A DNA stretch of 64,000 nt. It comes from Haematococcus lacustris. Lineage: Eukaryota; Chlorophyta; Chlorophyceae; Chlamydomonadales; Haematococcaceae. Every line of letters begins with the position of its first letter. The first letter of the stretch is position 1. Position numbers and translations under genes: made by a program. Under the pieces are notes generated by a model, which worked only from the letters and a program-made list of their open reading frames with translations, ran no database searches and was not told the origin of the DNA. Positions 55,818 through 64,000 of this stretch are shown piece by piece. Location of the stretch: contig JASKMD010000006.1 in the NCBI GenBank assembly GCA_030144725.1, positions 5,259,575 through 5,323,574 of the forward strand. The letters run 5' to 3'.

Positions 55818-55888
55818 GGATGCTGCCTCAGGCCCAGTTAGAAGCAAATTAACTAGCGCGATGGCGTCCTCTAGCTCTTGACGCATAA
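55818..55888. repeat. Copy 2 of a dispersed 71-bp repeat
   Basis: Matches 9752-9822 in the same orientation. Confidence 0.7.
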
Positions 55889-55899
55889 TGTAACCCAAT

Positions 55900-57202
55900 A
55901 ATAAGCCTTATGGGGGTATGGCTTCTTGTGCAGCGTATCGTGGCGGGCTATGGGCGCAGGCGCACCCATGAACTGAGAAAGCAGGTAATGTCTGTGGTTT
56001 GCACACCCCGACCCCCCAAAAGTACAACTAAGCCATTTTTCCCGACCAATAAAAAACCACTGCCGACGACTAAAGTACGAGAGTATTGCCAGCAGAACCC
56101 TACAGCCCTCAAGCTACACCAAAACCAACACAGGCTGCGAGCTCATCACTGCTACATTTCTAGTGTGCCTGATGCCCACTAGTCACCCCCGCCATTGGCT
56201 GCACCCCCATGGCCCAAGAGATAAAAATCTTCTGCGCGGACGAGTCCGCCGAACGGTGCGATGAGCTGCTGTGGCCTGACGAGTGTGCAGCCAGCCCTTC
56301 TGGCGCAGACACTCTTTGCGAGGGCAGCCTGGACCCAGCGCGGCGTGACACATCTTGATTATGATATCTTGATCGTGGCTGCAACGGCGGCCACGGGCCA
56401 GAAACCGATCAAGAAATGAAGAACGAAGAATGAGTTGTGGTTCGTCACCTCCCCGACAAGCTCAAACACAACATTGATTGATCAACCACAATTTCCTGAG
56501 ACCTTAGGAATACTTCGGAGAAAAGAATGCAATTCATCCGTATACTATAAGCAGGTGGTATAGCAGGGGATCAGGTTGAGCAGCAGGGCATCATCACGGT
56601 GTAATTAAAGCTCCCACCTTCCTCGGAATGGCAACGTCCTTGCACTGCCGTGTGCACGTGCTGTAGCGTGGAATGCTTGAGGATTGAATCGTCCTAGACT
56701 AGCGCACCTTGGACAGGCCCGGTATCCCTCTCCGGTGCCTGCCGGGTTAATCCTTCAATCCCGCTCGCCACGATGCACGCAGCGGTTCTGGCGCAGTTTG
56801 TGCTAATTCCATTGTATTTATCGTGGCTCCCATTTGACATTGCCGAGCAGCTCCTCAGCGAACTGGTGGCATCAGGCAAAGCAGAGCGAACCGGGTCCCG
56901 TATAACGGGGCACTTAGGTCTGGAACCGGGCTCCGCTTGCTCCCGCACGGCTATGGCTACTGGCTTGGCCCGGTTGCAAGCGGGAAGGTCCCCGTTAGGG
57001 ACAACCTGTTCTGTCGGCATGCAGTGGGCATCCAGCCCGACTTTTGTCAGCCCTTGAGCCGCTCAGTGGCCACATGCAGCCTTATCAAGAAGAAGAAGAA
57101 GAAGACTACTCCGGCGTGGAGCCGGCGTGCATTAAGGAAGGAGCTTCCGCCTGGGGCGCGGCCTGCTCCCACCACCTACCCTGGGTGATGGAGAGACCCT
57201 TC
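55900..57202. other. Intergenic stretch with small unassigned frames
   Basis: Frames on the plus strand at 56209-56358 (49 residues, MAQEIKIFCADESAERCDEL...), 56773-57057 and 57044-57262 (MSALEPLSGHMQPYQEEEEE...) look possibly coding, but I cannot assign them. They might be exons of a gene interrupted by the downstream element. Confidence 0.3.
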
Positions 57203-60200
57203 CTAGCCCCAATCCCCTTTCCCTGCTCTGAGTCTGTAGCTTGTTTTGGCGATGCTATGTGAGCTTATCACTGCGTGCCGGGTGAGCTTGTAAAGTAGTT
57301 TGATGGTGTTAGTGTGTGTTACACCCAACTCTCTCATATGTTGCTTGGTGTGTGCTTCGTATGTAATGCCGCCTATGCCAAGTAGGATAGGTCGGATGGT
57401 AACGGTGTTGCCAGCTTCCCGGATGGCCGTGGCGAGGGCTGCGTGTTGTGTGCTGGCTTTTTCTAGTTGTTCGGTCCAACGAGAGTCGGCGCAATATTTA
57501 ATCTCCAATATAGTGACGTGCTTGTTGGACTCGTCCTTATCCCTGTTTCTTTTGTTGCTTTTGGTGCTGACCATGATGATATCAGGGCGGGTTGTCGTAT
57601 TGTGTGCTGTTGGCAGGCCTATGGCTGCAAGGGTGTCGCTTAAGGTGGTGTTAGGGAGATCCATGTCGTTTTGCTCGCCGCGTGCGTGGCTACCGATGTC
57701 AGTGTATGTAATGCACCCTCCTTGCGAGCCTTTACTGATCGCTTTAGTGATGAGGCGTCCCGCCCCATTGTGCCGCTCTTGTACTAAAGCTGCAGTGCGG
57801 GTGCATCCCGAGAGAAGGTGAGTAGCACTATCGGCCTCGCCGCAGAGCGGGCACCGATCGTCCGCGGCCTTCCCCCAGCGCATCGCCAATTTCTGGTTGT
57901 AGAGCCCGCCAGTGCGGTAGAGCAGTGCTGTTCTTTGGGCAGCGGTCGGGATGCCCGGGTCGAGCATTACTCTTTCACATGACCCTTTGGCGGCGACCCT
58001 GGCGATGTCTTGGGACATCTGGTAGTAGATGCTATCTTGGTTTGCGAGTCCCAGTTTGTGTTTGGCGCGCATATGTGTGCGTACGCTGTGTCTGCAGTCC
58101 GGTAGCGGTATGGTGGTGCCAGTTTCGGTGGTTGCGCTCAGCCAGGTCTGTTGTTCGGTGTGCTCGTGCGGGGCCTGAGTGTGGGCCTGCTCCGGGTACA
58201 TAGCCGCGTGTTTGGCCAGGGTGTCTGCCGCTTCATTTCCGATGATGCCGGAATGTGCCCGGACTTTTCGTAGGTGTATAGTGTCGCGGCTGTTCATGAT
58301 CAGGGTGGCGATGTCGGCCAAAATGTCCCTATGATGATGTGTGCGGAGCGACATTGGGTTGGCCAGTGCTCTCCGTATTTGGTATATGGAGCAGAGGCTG
58401 TCAGTGGCGATATGGGTTGCTCCCGATTTGATGGCTGCGTGGATAGCTGCGAGCTCTGCTCTGTTTATGGTGCTGTGGTCGGGTAGGGCAATGGTGAGCC
58501 GCTCGTCATTCTCCGGTGTGTACACTCCCGCTCCCACTTTCCGCGACGGGGCGCGATCCGTTCCTTGCATGCAGCTGCCATCTGTGTACGTGACAGTCCT
58601 CCAGTTGGGGATGACCATACTTGATGTTGTGCAGAACGGGGGTGCGATCTGGTTGGGTTGGCGCATGTGCCCCGTGGCGGGGAGCTCGCGGTCTGCCGGG
58701 AGGTGCATGTGCTTGTAGTGCCCGCTGGGCAGTTGGGTGGGCTGGACGTGTTTCGAGGGTTGGTTGTGTTTAGGGTGCCGTTCGGGTCTGGGGTGTAGCG
58801 CCGTGGCTGTGTTGGCCAGCCAGCCCTGTGGATTCCCTTTTGTGACGAGTTGTTGCCCCGCCTTGTTCCAAACGATGTAGGTGAGCAGCGTGGCGTGTTT
58901 GCATGACTTGGTAGCTGCCTTTGGTTTGTCAAGGGGGATGGTGGCCAGGTGCTGACAGTACTCCGGGTAGCTTTTGAGCATGGCTATGTGTTTAGGATAT
59001 GAGATGCCTTTCTTTCCTGGGATGAGCAGGATAGTGGCCGTGGCCTCCTCCATTGTGGCAGAGTGTATTGCATGTTTGATGCATTTTAGGGCCAGGGCAT
59101 CCTCAGCTGGGACGTTCCATGTAGAGAGCCCTGTGTGTCTCACGAGGAGGCAGTTGTGGTGTGCCCCATAGGCTGTGTCGTTGATGTCTGGGCTCCAGTA
59201 GGTAGTGGTCTCAGCCCTGACCGTGAGTGGATTGGCCCATCTCTGGACGGTGCTGGGAAAGTACTGTGTGTTGTAGAGGGTGGTGATGGCCTTGTTTTGT
59301 GCTGCTAGGAGTGGTTGGGGGATGCTTTGTGTATTATTTCTACGTAGGAGAGCTGCTAGCTCCATGGCTGGGTCCCGTGGGTGTGGTGTGTGCTGCAGCC
59401 ATGTGGTAAGATTTTGGTAATTGGTCTTGTTGATCAGGCCCACTGTGCGCCCCGCCTCATCATGGGCTACTACGTGTTCAATGAGGCTGTGTTGGGGCAG
59501 GTTGGGTCCTTGGCTCCCTCCACACATGGCTTGGGTGGTGATGTGGGAGTGATTCTGGAGTGTGATTTCACACCTTCCCGTCCCGACGATGTCTGTTTGC
59601 GGGTTAACCGGTGAGGTGTGGAATGTGGCTCTGGAGTGCAGGTCGGTGCAGCGGGGTATCCAGGTGTGGGGGTCGGGCAGACCCTGCCGGGTATGCTCTG
59701 GGAGGGCCGCGTCGAGTGGTCGGCGTCTCGCCTCTTGTCTCTTACTATTGTCCGCGTCGTACTCATTCTTCTTATCGGTGTAGTCGATATGCGCTAGAAT
59801 GAGCGGTTTAGGTTCAGTTGTGGGGTGCCAGTGGGCCTTTATTAGGTCCGTCTCCACTGAATTTCGCATGGCGGTTTTGAGGTCATCTTCGCCGTGTGCG
59901 CAGACTGGGCAGAGCCAGTGGTCGTCCCTCGCTTGCCCCGCTAGGCCTGTCTTGGCTAGGCAGGCCGGGTGGTAGGCTCTCATGCAGATGTTGCACATGG
60001 GGCTGTCCTCTTTGGGTTCCCAGCATAGTTCGCATGTGCAAACATGTTCTGCATCTGCTCTGCAGATGTCTTCTGTGTGGGCGGGCGTGTAGCCTTCCTT
60101 CTTGTACATTTGGAGAGCCCATTTCTCTATGATGGTGGGCCTCCAGTGGACGTTGTAATAGCTTTCTTGGTTGTTGCCGTTCCAGTGCCATCCGTCAATG

Positions 60201-60961
60201 GCAGTGATGGACTCTTGGTGGTCATACATGGCTCCTAGCATGATCCCTAGCTGCTCGTTTTTGTGTTGGCGTGCAGTATCGGCTTTCCATGTACTGAGAT
60301 TGGTCAGGGTCATGATGGGTATGTGTGTCACTACGTCAGGGATGGTCTGGGTGTGTCGATCTTCAGCTTCTGTGTGTCTGTCTTCCGCTGGTCTCTTGCT
60401 GCCGATCCTGGGCTGCGGCGTGGGCTGTTTCGCAGTCGGTGGCTTGGGGACGTTGTTTGTGAGTTTGGATCTCGCGGTCGCCGTTATGGGGTTCGGTGTA
60501 GGCGGCTGTGTGTCCTTTGCGAGCGTCTTGGCTGTCATGTATGCTCGGATGTCCGTGTAGCGGGGCCCGGTGTGGGCGGTGGTGTGAGGAGTGAGCTCTG
60601 TGAGTCCTGCGGCCCAGGCTCGGATCCGCCGCTGGTCTGCTGGTAGGGTAAGCGTAGTGTCCCGTCTCCCCAGGATGGTCTTGGCTTCCGTCGCGGTTGG
60701 GCAGTGGTCCATGGTCGCCATGGCCGTAAGTCTATTTAGGGCGATGATGTGCTTTTGTTTCACCTTAGTGCCGAAGCGTTTCCTGAGGCTATCCCCTGAC
60801 ATGATGTGTATGTTATCCTGGCAGATGAGCTCCGAAGGGTGTGCCAGTCCTAGGCTCTTGCAATCAAGTCTCCCGGTAAAAGTTCCCCCTATATGGGGGA
60901 AATTTGTTGGCTGTGGATGGGGGAAGTTTTGAATTGCCGAACTGCGCCACTCAACAAGCAC
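57203..60961 (-). CDS. PHD / PCIF1-like / RNase H / PD-(D/E)XK mobile-element protein
   Basis: One uninterrupted 1252-codon frame, less GC-rich than its surroundings and without introns, unlike the host genes. The true start may be the Met of MSGDSLRKRFGTK near residue 54. In order: a chromo-like stretch (YYNVHWRPTIIEKWALQMYK, about 270-290); a PHD-type zinc finger (CELCWEPKEDSPMCNICMRA, YHPACLAK, DDHWLCPVC; about 300-357); a segment near 587-650 (YWSPDINDTAYGAHHN, LSTWNVPAEDALALKCIKHA, ATATILLIPGKKG) resembling PCIF1-type methyltransferases with NPPF replaced by NVPA; RNase H (TYTDGSCMQG, INRAELAAIHAAI, IATDSLCSIYQIR, RAHSGIIGNEAADTLAK; about 790-918) with all four acidic residues and the His; a zinc knuckle (CPLCGEADSATHLLSGC, about 1035-1052); and a PD-(D/E)XK-like C-terminus (TRPDII ... 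VTILEIKYCAD, about 1127-1155). No reverse transcriptase is present. It is probably encoded by a transposable element, and it looks intact. Confidence 0.7.
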   Translation of the reverse strand: MLVEWRSSAIQNFPHPQPTNFPHIGGTFTGRLDCKSLGLAHPSELICQDNIHIMSGDSLRKRFGTKVKQKHIIALNRLTAMATMDHCPTATEAKTILGRRDTTLTLPADQRRIRAWAAGLTELTPHTTAHTGPRYTDIRAYMTAKTLAKDTQPPTPNPITATARSKLTNNVPKPPTAKQPTPQPRIGSKRPAEDRHTEAEDRHTQTIPDVVTHIPIMTLTNLSTWKADTARQHKNEQLGIMLGAMYDHQESITAIDGWHWNGNNQESYYNVHWRPTIIEKWALQMYKKEGYTPAHTEDICRADAEHVCTCELCWEPKEDSPMCNICMRAYHPACLAKTGLAGQARDDHWLCPVCAHGEDDLKTAMRNSVETDLIKAHWHPTTEPKPLILAHIDYTDKKNEYDADNSKRQEARRRPLDAALPEHTRQGLPDPHTWIPRCTDLHSRATFHTSPVNPQTDIVGTGRCEITLQNHSHITTQAMCGGSQGPNLPQHSLIEHVVAHDEAGRTVGLINKTNYQNLTTWLQHTPHPRDPAMELAALLRRNNTQSIPQPLLAAQNKAITTLYNTQYFPSTVQRWANPLTVRAETTTYWSPDINDTAYGAHHNCLLVRHTGLSTWNVPAEDALALKCIKHAIHSATMEEATATILLIPGKKGISYPKHIAMLKSYPEYCQHLATIPLDKPKAATKSCKHATLLTYIVWNKAGQQLVTKGNPQGWLANTATALHPRPERHPKHNQPSKHVQPTQLPSGHYKHMHLPADRELPATGHMRQPNQIAPPFCTTSSMVIPNWRTVTYTDGSCMQGTDRAPSRKVGAGVYTPENDERLTIALPDHSTINRAELAAIHAAIKSGATHIATDSLCSIYQIRRALANPMSLRTHHHRDILADIATLIMNSRDTIHLRKVRAHSGIIGNEAADTLAKHAAMYPEQAHTQAPHEHTEQQTWLSATTETGTTIPLPDCRHSVRTHMRAKHKLGLANQDSIYYQMSQDIARVAAKGSCERVMLDPGIPTAAQRTALLYRTGGLYNQKLAMRWGKAADDRCPLCGEADSATHLLSGCTRTAALVQERHNGAGRLITKAISKGSQGGCITYTDIGSHARGEQNDMDLPNTTLSDTLAAIGLPTAHNTTTRPDIIMVSTKSNKRNRDKDESNKHVTILEIKYCADSRWTEQLEKASTQHAALATAIREAGNTVTIRPILLGIGGITYEAHTKQHMRELGVTHTNTIKLLYKLTRHAVISSHSIAKTSYRLRAGKGDWG

Positions 60962-61429
60962 GAGCGACTAGCAACCCACACTACAGCTCGCTGGGCTCCT
61001 CCGCATGCTTTGACGCGCAACCTTGACTGCCCAGAGGTGGTTCCTGGGGGCGGTTACTGCAATCGTTGATGTACGGCCGCAGCGATGCCGACCACAAGCC
61101 GTCCCTTAACACCAGCCGATCCACTCCCGTACACGCAGGAGTTATGACCCCGCGAGGCAAGCGAGGACAACGCACAGCTGAAGGACAGCATGAAAACACG
61201 AGAGGAGCTGAGCTAGGCGCGGGCCAGGCGAGCTACAGGTGAGATGGTTAGGGTAATATCTAGCCACCAGCACATTAGGGGCAGCACTAACAATTCGCCC
61301 CTTGCATTACCCTTGCCATGACTCTGTTGTTGTGTGCCTATACATGCAGGCCATGCACAATAACAGCTCAAGGGGACCTCAACGACTGAGAACGGCAAGA
61401 CTGGCCACCCACCGCCCAGCCCCACCCCT
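60962..61429. other. Upstream flank of the RNase H element ORF
   Basis: No gene is recognised. It would contain the promoter and one terminus of the element; no terminal repeats were identified. Confidence 0.35.
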
Positions 61430-62410
61430 CGCTGCCGCAGCCCAGCCCTGCCCCACCCCCTCCCAGCCCTGCTCCACCCCCTCCCAGCCCTGCCCCACCC
61501 CTCCCAGCCTTGCGTTGCCCCTCCCCTCCCTGCCCAGCCCTGCCCCACCCCTTTTCAGCCCTGCCCCAGCCCAGCCCAGCCCTGCCCCACCCCAGCCCAG
61601 CCTTACGTTGCCCCTCGCCGCCGCAGCTCAGCCCTGCCCGACCCCCTCCCAGCCTTGCGTCGCCCCTTCCCTCCCTGCTTAACCCTGCCCCACCCCCTCC
61701 CAGCCCTGCCCCACCCCATCCCAGCCTTGCGTTGCCCCTCCCCTCCCTGCCCAGCACTGCGCCACCCCCTCCCAGCCCTGCCCCACCCCCTCCCAGCCTT
61801 GCGTTGCCCCTCCCCTCCCTGCCCAGCCCTGCCCCACCCCCTCCCAGCCCTGCCCCACCCCCTCCCAGCCTTGCGTTGCCCCTCCCCTCCCTGCCCAGCC
61901 CTGCCCCACCCCCTCCCAGCCTTGCGTTGCCCCTCCCTGCCCTGCCTTGCCCTGCCTTGCCCTGCCTTGCCCTGCCCTGCCCTGCCCTTCCCTTCCCTGC
62001 CCTGCCCTGCCCTGCCCTGCCCTGCCCTGCCCTGCCCTGCCCTGCCCTGCCCTGCCTGTGAGTGTGTGGCAGTGCAGGCTGCAGGTAGAAGCAGGCTGCA
62101 GGTTTGCTGCAGTGCATGAGCAGCAGCAGCAGGCTGCAGTGCATGTGTTACAGAGCATTAGCAGCAGCAGCAGCAGCAGCAGGCTGTAGTGTATGAGCAG
62201 CAGTGCAAGGACAGCAGCAGCAGTGGATGGGCAGCCGCAGCAGGCTGTAGGTGTGTAGCAGTGCAGGTAGCAGCAGGCTGCAGGTGTGCTGCAGTGCATG
62301 AGCAGCAGCAGGTTGTAGGTGTGTTGCGGTGCATGAACAGCAGCAAGAGCAGCAGGCTGTAGTGCATGAGCAGTGCATGGACAGCAGCAGCAGGCTGTAT
62401 GTGTGTGGCA
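61430..62410. repeat. Left arm of a large inverted repeat (CCCTG/CAGC satellite)
   Basis: Outer part: CCCAGCCCTGCCCCACCCC-type units of about 40-60 bp and CCCTG pentamers (61430-62055). Inner part: CAG-rich GTGCATGAGCAGCAG units (62056-62400). The order is mirrored as reverse complement at 63470-64000. Confidence 0.9.
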
Positions 62411-62594
62411 TTGCAGTCTTGTATTAGCAATCAGCAGCAACTTTGAGCCCGTCTGAGAAGATTGTTGCATGGTACAAAAGCTTTCAAAAGGCTGTCTTGA
62501 GCTTCCTTTCAGTTCCATGCCACACAACGTGATTTGTAAGCTGTGAATGGTCAAGATGTAATGAAGAAAACGGTGGTGGTCATTAGCCGTGTAT

Positions 62595-63180
62595 CCTACG
62601 CCCATTGTATTGACAACACCCCGCAGTGATGCGCTAAGGCCGCAAACGTGGTAGCCACCTGCTACATACCCCCTTTGCATGTATGCATCACGGTCATGCT
62701 TAGCAAGTGCAGGCCTGGCAGTGATCCACACCCAATGTGTCACAGCTAGCTGGACCACGGATGGTACCTATAGTGGAGGCTCACCAGATCCAGCCACATG
62801 CTAGGGTGTGGTGCGCCACATGCCCCTTGTATGGACAACACCACCACGCGGTGATGCGCTGAGGCTGCAAACATGGTAGCCACCTGCTACATACCCCCTT
62901 TGCATGTATGCATCACGGTCATGCTAAGCAAGTGCAGGCCTGGCAGTGATCCACACCCAATGTGTCACAGCTAGCTGGACCACGGATGGTACCTATAGTG
63001 GAGGCTCACCAGATCCAGCCACATGCTAGGGTGTGGTGCGCCACATGCCCCTTGTATGGACAACACCACCACGCGGTGATGCGCTAATGCTGCAAAGGTG
63101 TTAGCCACCTGCTACATACCCCCTTTGCATGTATGCATCACGGTCATGCTTAGCAAGTGCAGGCCTGGCAGTGATCCGCA
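62595..63180. repeat. 225-bp tandem repeat, about 2.6 copies
   Basis: Copies begin near 62595, 62820 and 63045. Each contains GATGCGCTAA/GAGGC, GTAGCCACCTGCTACATACC, GCATGTATGCATCACGGTCA and CCCAATGTGTCACAGCTAGC. The last copy diverges after about 63180. It lies at the centre of the inverted repeat. Confidence 0.9.
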
Positions 63181-63322
63181 CCAAATCCAACCATATGCTA
63201 CCACGTGGTATTACATCGATGCTGCAACTGGCACGGTCAAGTACGCTAGGTCTATTGCAGACCTTGATTTTCGAGTTGCAATCGCCCATCACCGGGGGAT
63301 TCGTCTTACACAACCAATGTGA
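63098..63322 (+). CDS. Small unassigned ORF at the end of the tandem repeat
   Basis: 74 residues. The part inside the tandem repeat is probably not coding; the unique part reads TTWYYIDAATGTVKYARSIA, vaguely like a WW-domain strand (WYY.D..TG). There is no splice evidence and no neighbour to support it; likely spurious. Confidence 0.12.
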   Translation: MLATCYIPPLHVCITVMLSKCRPGSDPHQIQPYATTWYYIDAATGTVKYARSIADLDFRVAIAHHRGIRLTQPM

Positions 63323-63469
63323 TGTCCATATGCGGCTACACAAGCAATGGCATGGTTGAACAACCGCACATTGCATGCCTTTATTTGCATCAAGACGACT
63401 GCATACCATGCCAGATCTTTGCCTTGAAATGAGCTTGCATGCAACCAGACACACACCGCGTATGTTGCT

Positions 63470-64000
63470 GTTCTTGCACTGCTGCTCATGCACTACAGCC
63501 TGCTGCTGCTGCTGCTCATGCACTACAACACACCTGCAACCTGCACTGCTACACACCTGCAACCTGCACTGCTACACACCTACAGCCTGCTGCTGCTTCC
63601 CATACACTGCTGCTGTTGTCCTTGCACTGCTGCTCATACACTACAGCCTGCTGCTGCTGTTGCTCATGCACTGTAGCACATGCACTGCAGCCTGCTGCTG
63701 CTGCTCATGCACTGCAGCAAACCTGCAGCCTGCTGCTACCTGCAGCCTGCACTGCCACACTCTCACAGGCAGGGCAGGGCAGGGCAGGGCAGGGCAGGGC
63801 AGGGCAGGGCAGGGCAAGGCAGGGCAAGGCAGGGCAAGGCAGGGCAAGGCAGGGCAAGGCAGGGCAGGGCAGGGAGGGGCGACGCAAGGCTGGGAGGGGG
63901 TGGGGCAGGGCTGGGCAGGGAGGGGAGGGGCAGGGCTGGGAGGGGGTGGAGCAGGGCTGGGAGGGGGTGGGGCAGTGCTGGGAGGGGGTGTGGCAGGGTT
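63470..64000. repeat. Right arm of the large inverted repeat (continues past the window)
   Basis: CTGCTGCTCATGCACTACAGC-like units (63480-63760), then GGGCA pentamers and GGGAGGGGTGGGGCAGGGCTG units to the window end: the reverse complement, in reverse order, of 62400 back to about 61850. Confidence 0.9.

Noticed and set aside
56220..56340. Hammerhead-ribozyme-like CTGACGAG and GGACGAGTCC
   Set aside because: No GAAA core element follows at the right distance and stem I/III pairing is absent.
61368..62758. Pro/Ala/Leu-rich and Gly/Arg-rich ORFs
   Set aside because: Readings of the CCCTG satellite in the inverted repeat; no motif or splice pattern.
1..64000. CRISPR arrays, prokaryotic operons, rRNA genes
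   Set aside because: No repeat-spacer pattern, Shine-Dalgarno-led operons or rRNA sequence; genes are spliced and eukaryotic.

Overview
This is a nuclear window from a GC-rich, intron-rich eukaryote, most likely a chlorophycean green alga of the Chlamydomonadales (Haematococcus-like). Supporting signs are G+C-rich codons, many short exons with clean GT-AG (sometimes GC-AG) borders, Gln/Ala/Pro-rich linkers, organelle-targeted mTERF and OPR-like proteins, and dense micro- and minisatellites. The taxon is inferred from style and protein content, not from a marker gene.

Left part (1-16 kb). On the minus strand lie the 5' part of a DEAD-box helicase like RH24/DDX42 (1-2.47 kb, running off the left edge), a very low-complexity 1087-residue frame with a possible upstream helical exon (3.4-7.1 kb), a two-exon mTERF-family gene (7.6-8.7 kb), and a long helical-repeat gene, probably OPR/FASTK-like, with a transit-peptide-like start (10.3-15.9 kb).

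Middle (16-30.4 kb). Plus strand: a complete four-exon 20S proteasome beta-1 gene, then a DHQS-family (AroB'-like, PF01959 type) gene whose large intron holds a decayed non-LTR reverse transcriptase. Convergent to it on the minus strand is a mitochondrial NADPH:adrenodoxin/ferredoxin reductase gene.

31-54.6 kb. One huge minus-strand gene encodes a Gln/Pro-rich N-terminus, a C2 domain, a complete inositol-polyphosphate 5-phosphatase (IPPc) domain cut into many small exons, and a C-terminal module I do not recognise. Its introns hold giant simple-sequence arrays (2.8 kb of CCACCACTG-type repeat, 1.0 kb of C/T, 0.34 kb of CAGGT, 0.2 kb of CCGT), remnants of Fanzor/TnpB-like elements, and two inverted copies of a duplicated gene fragment.

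Right part (54.6-64 kb). A second Fanzor-like tail is followed by a sequence with tRNA-like boxes. A 1252-residue uninterrupted ORF then combines a PHD finger, a PCIF1-like methyltransferase-like segment with a degenerate NPPF motif, an RNase H domain with all catalytic residues, a zinc knuckle and a PD-(D/E)XK-type motif, with no reverse transcriptase. The window ends in a large inverted repeat of CCCTG/CTG-rich satellite flanking three 225-bp tandem units.

The genes are housekeeping and regulatory (splicing, organelle RNA, proteolysis, mitochondrial electron transfer, phosphoinositide signalling) and share no pathway. Exon borders were read by eye, so intron phases are best supported where coordinates are given to the base.
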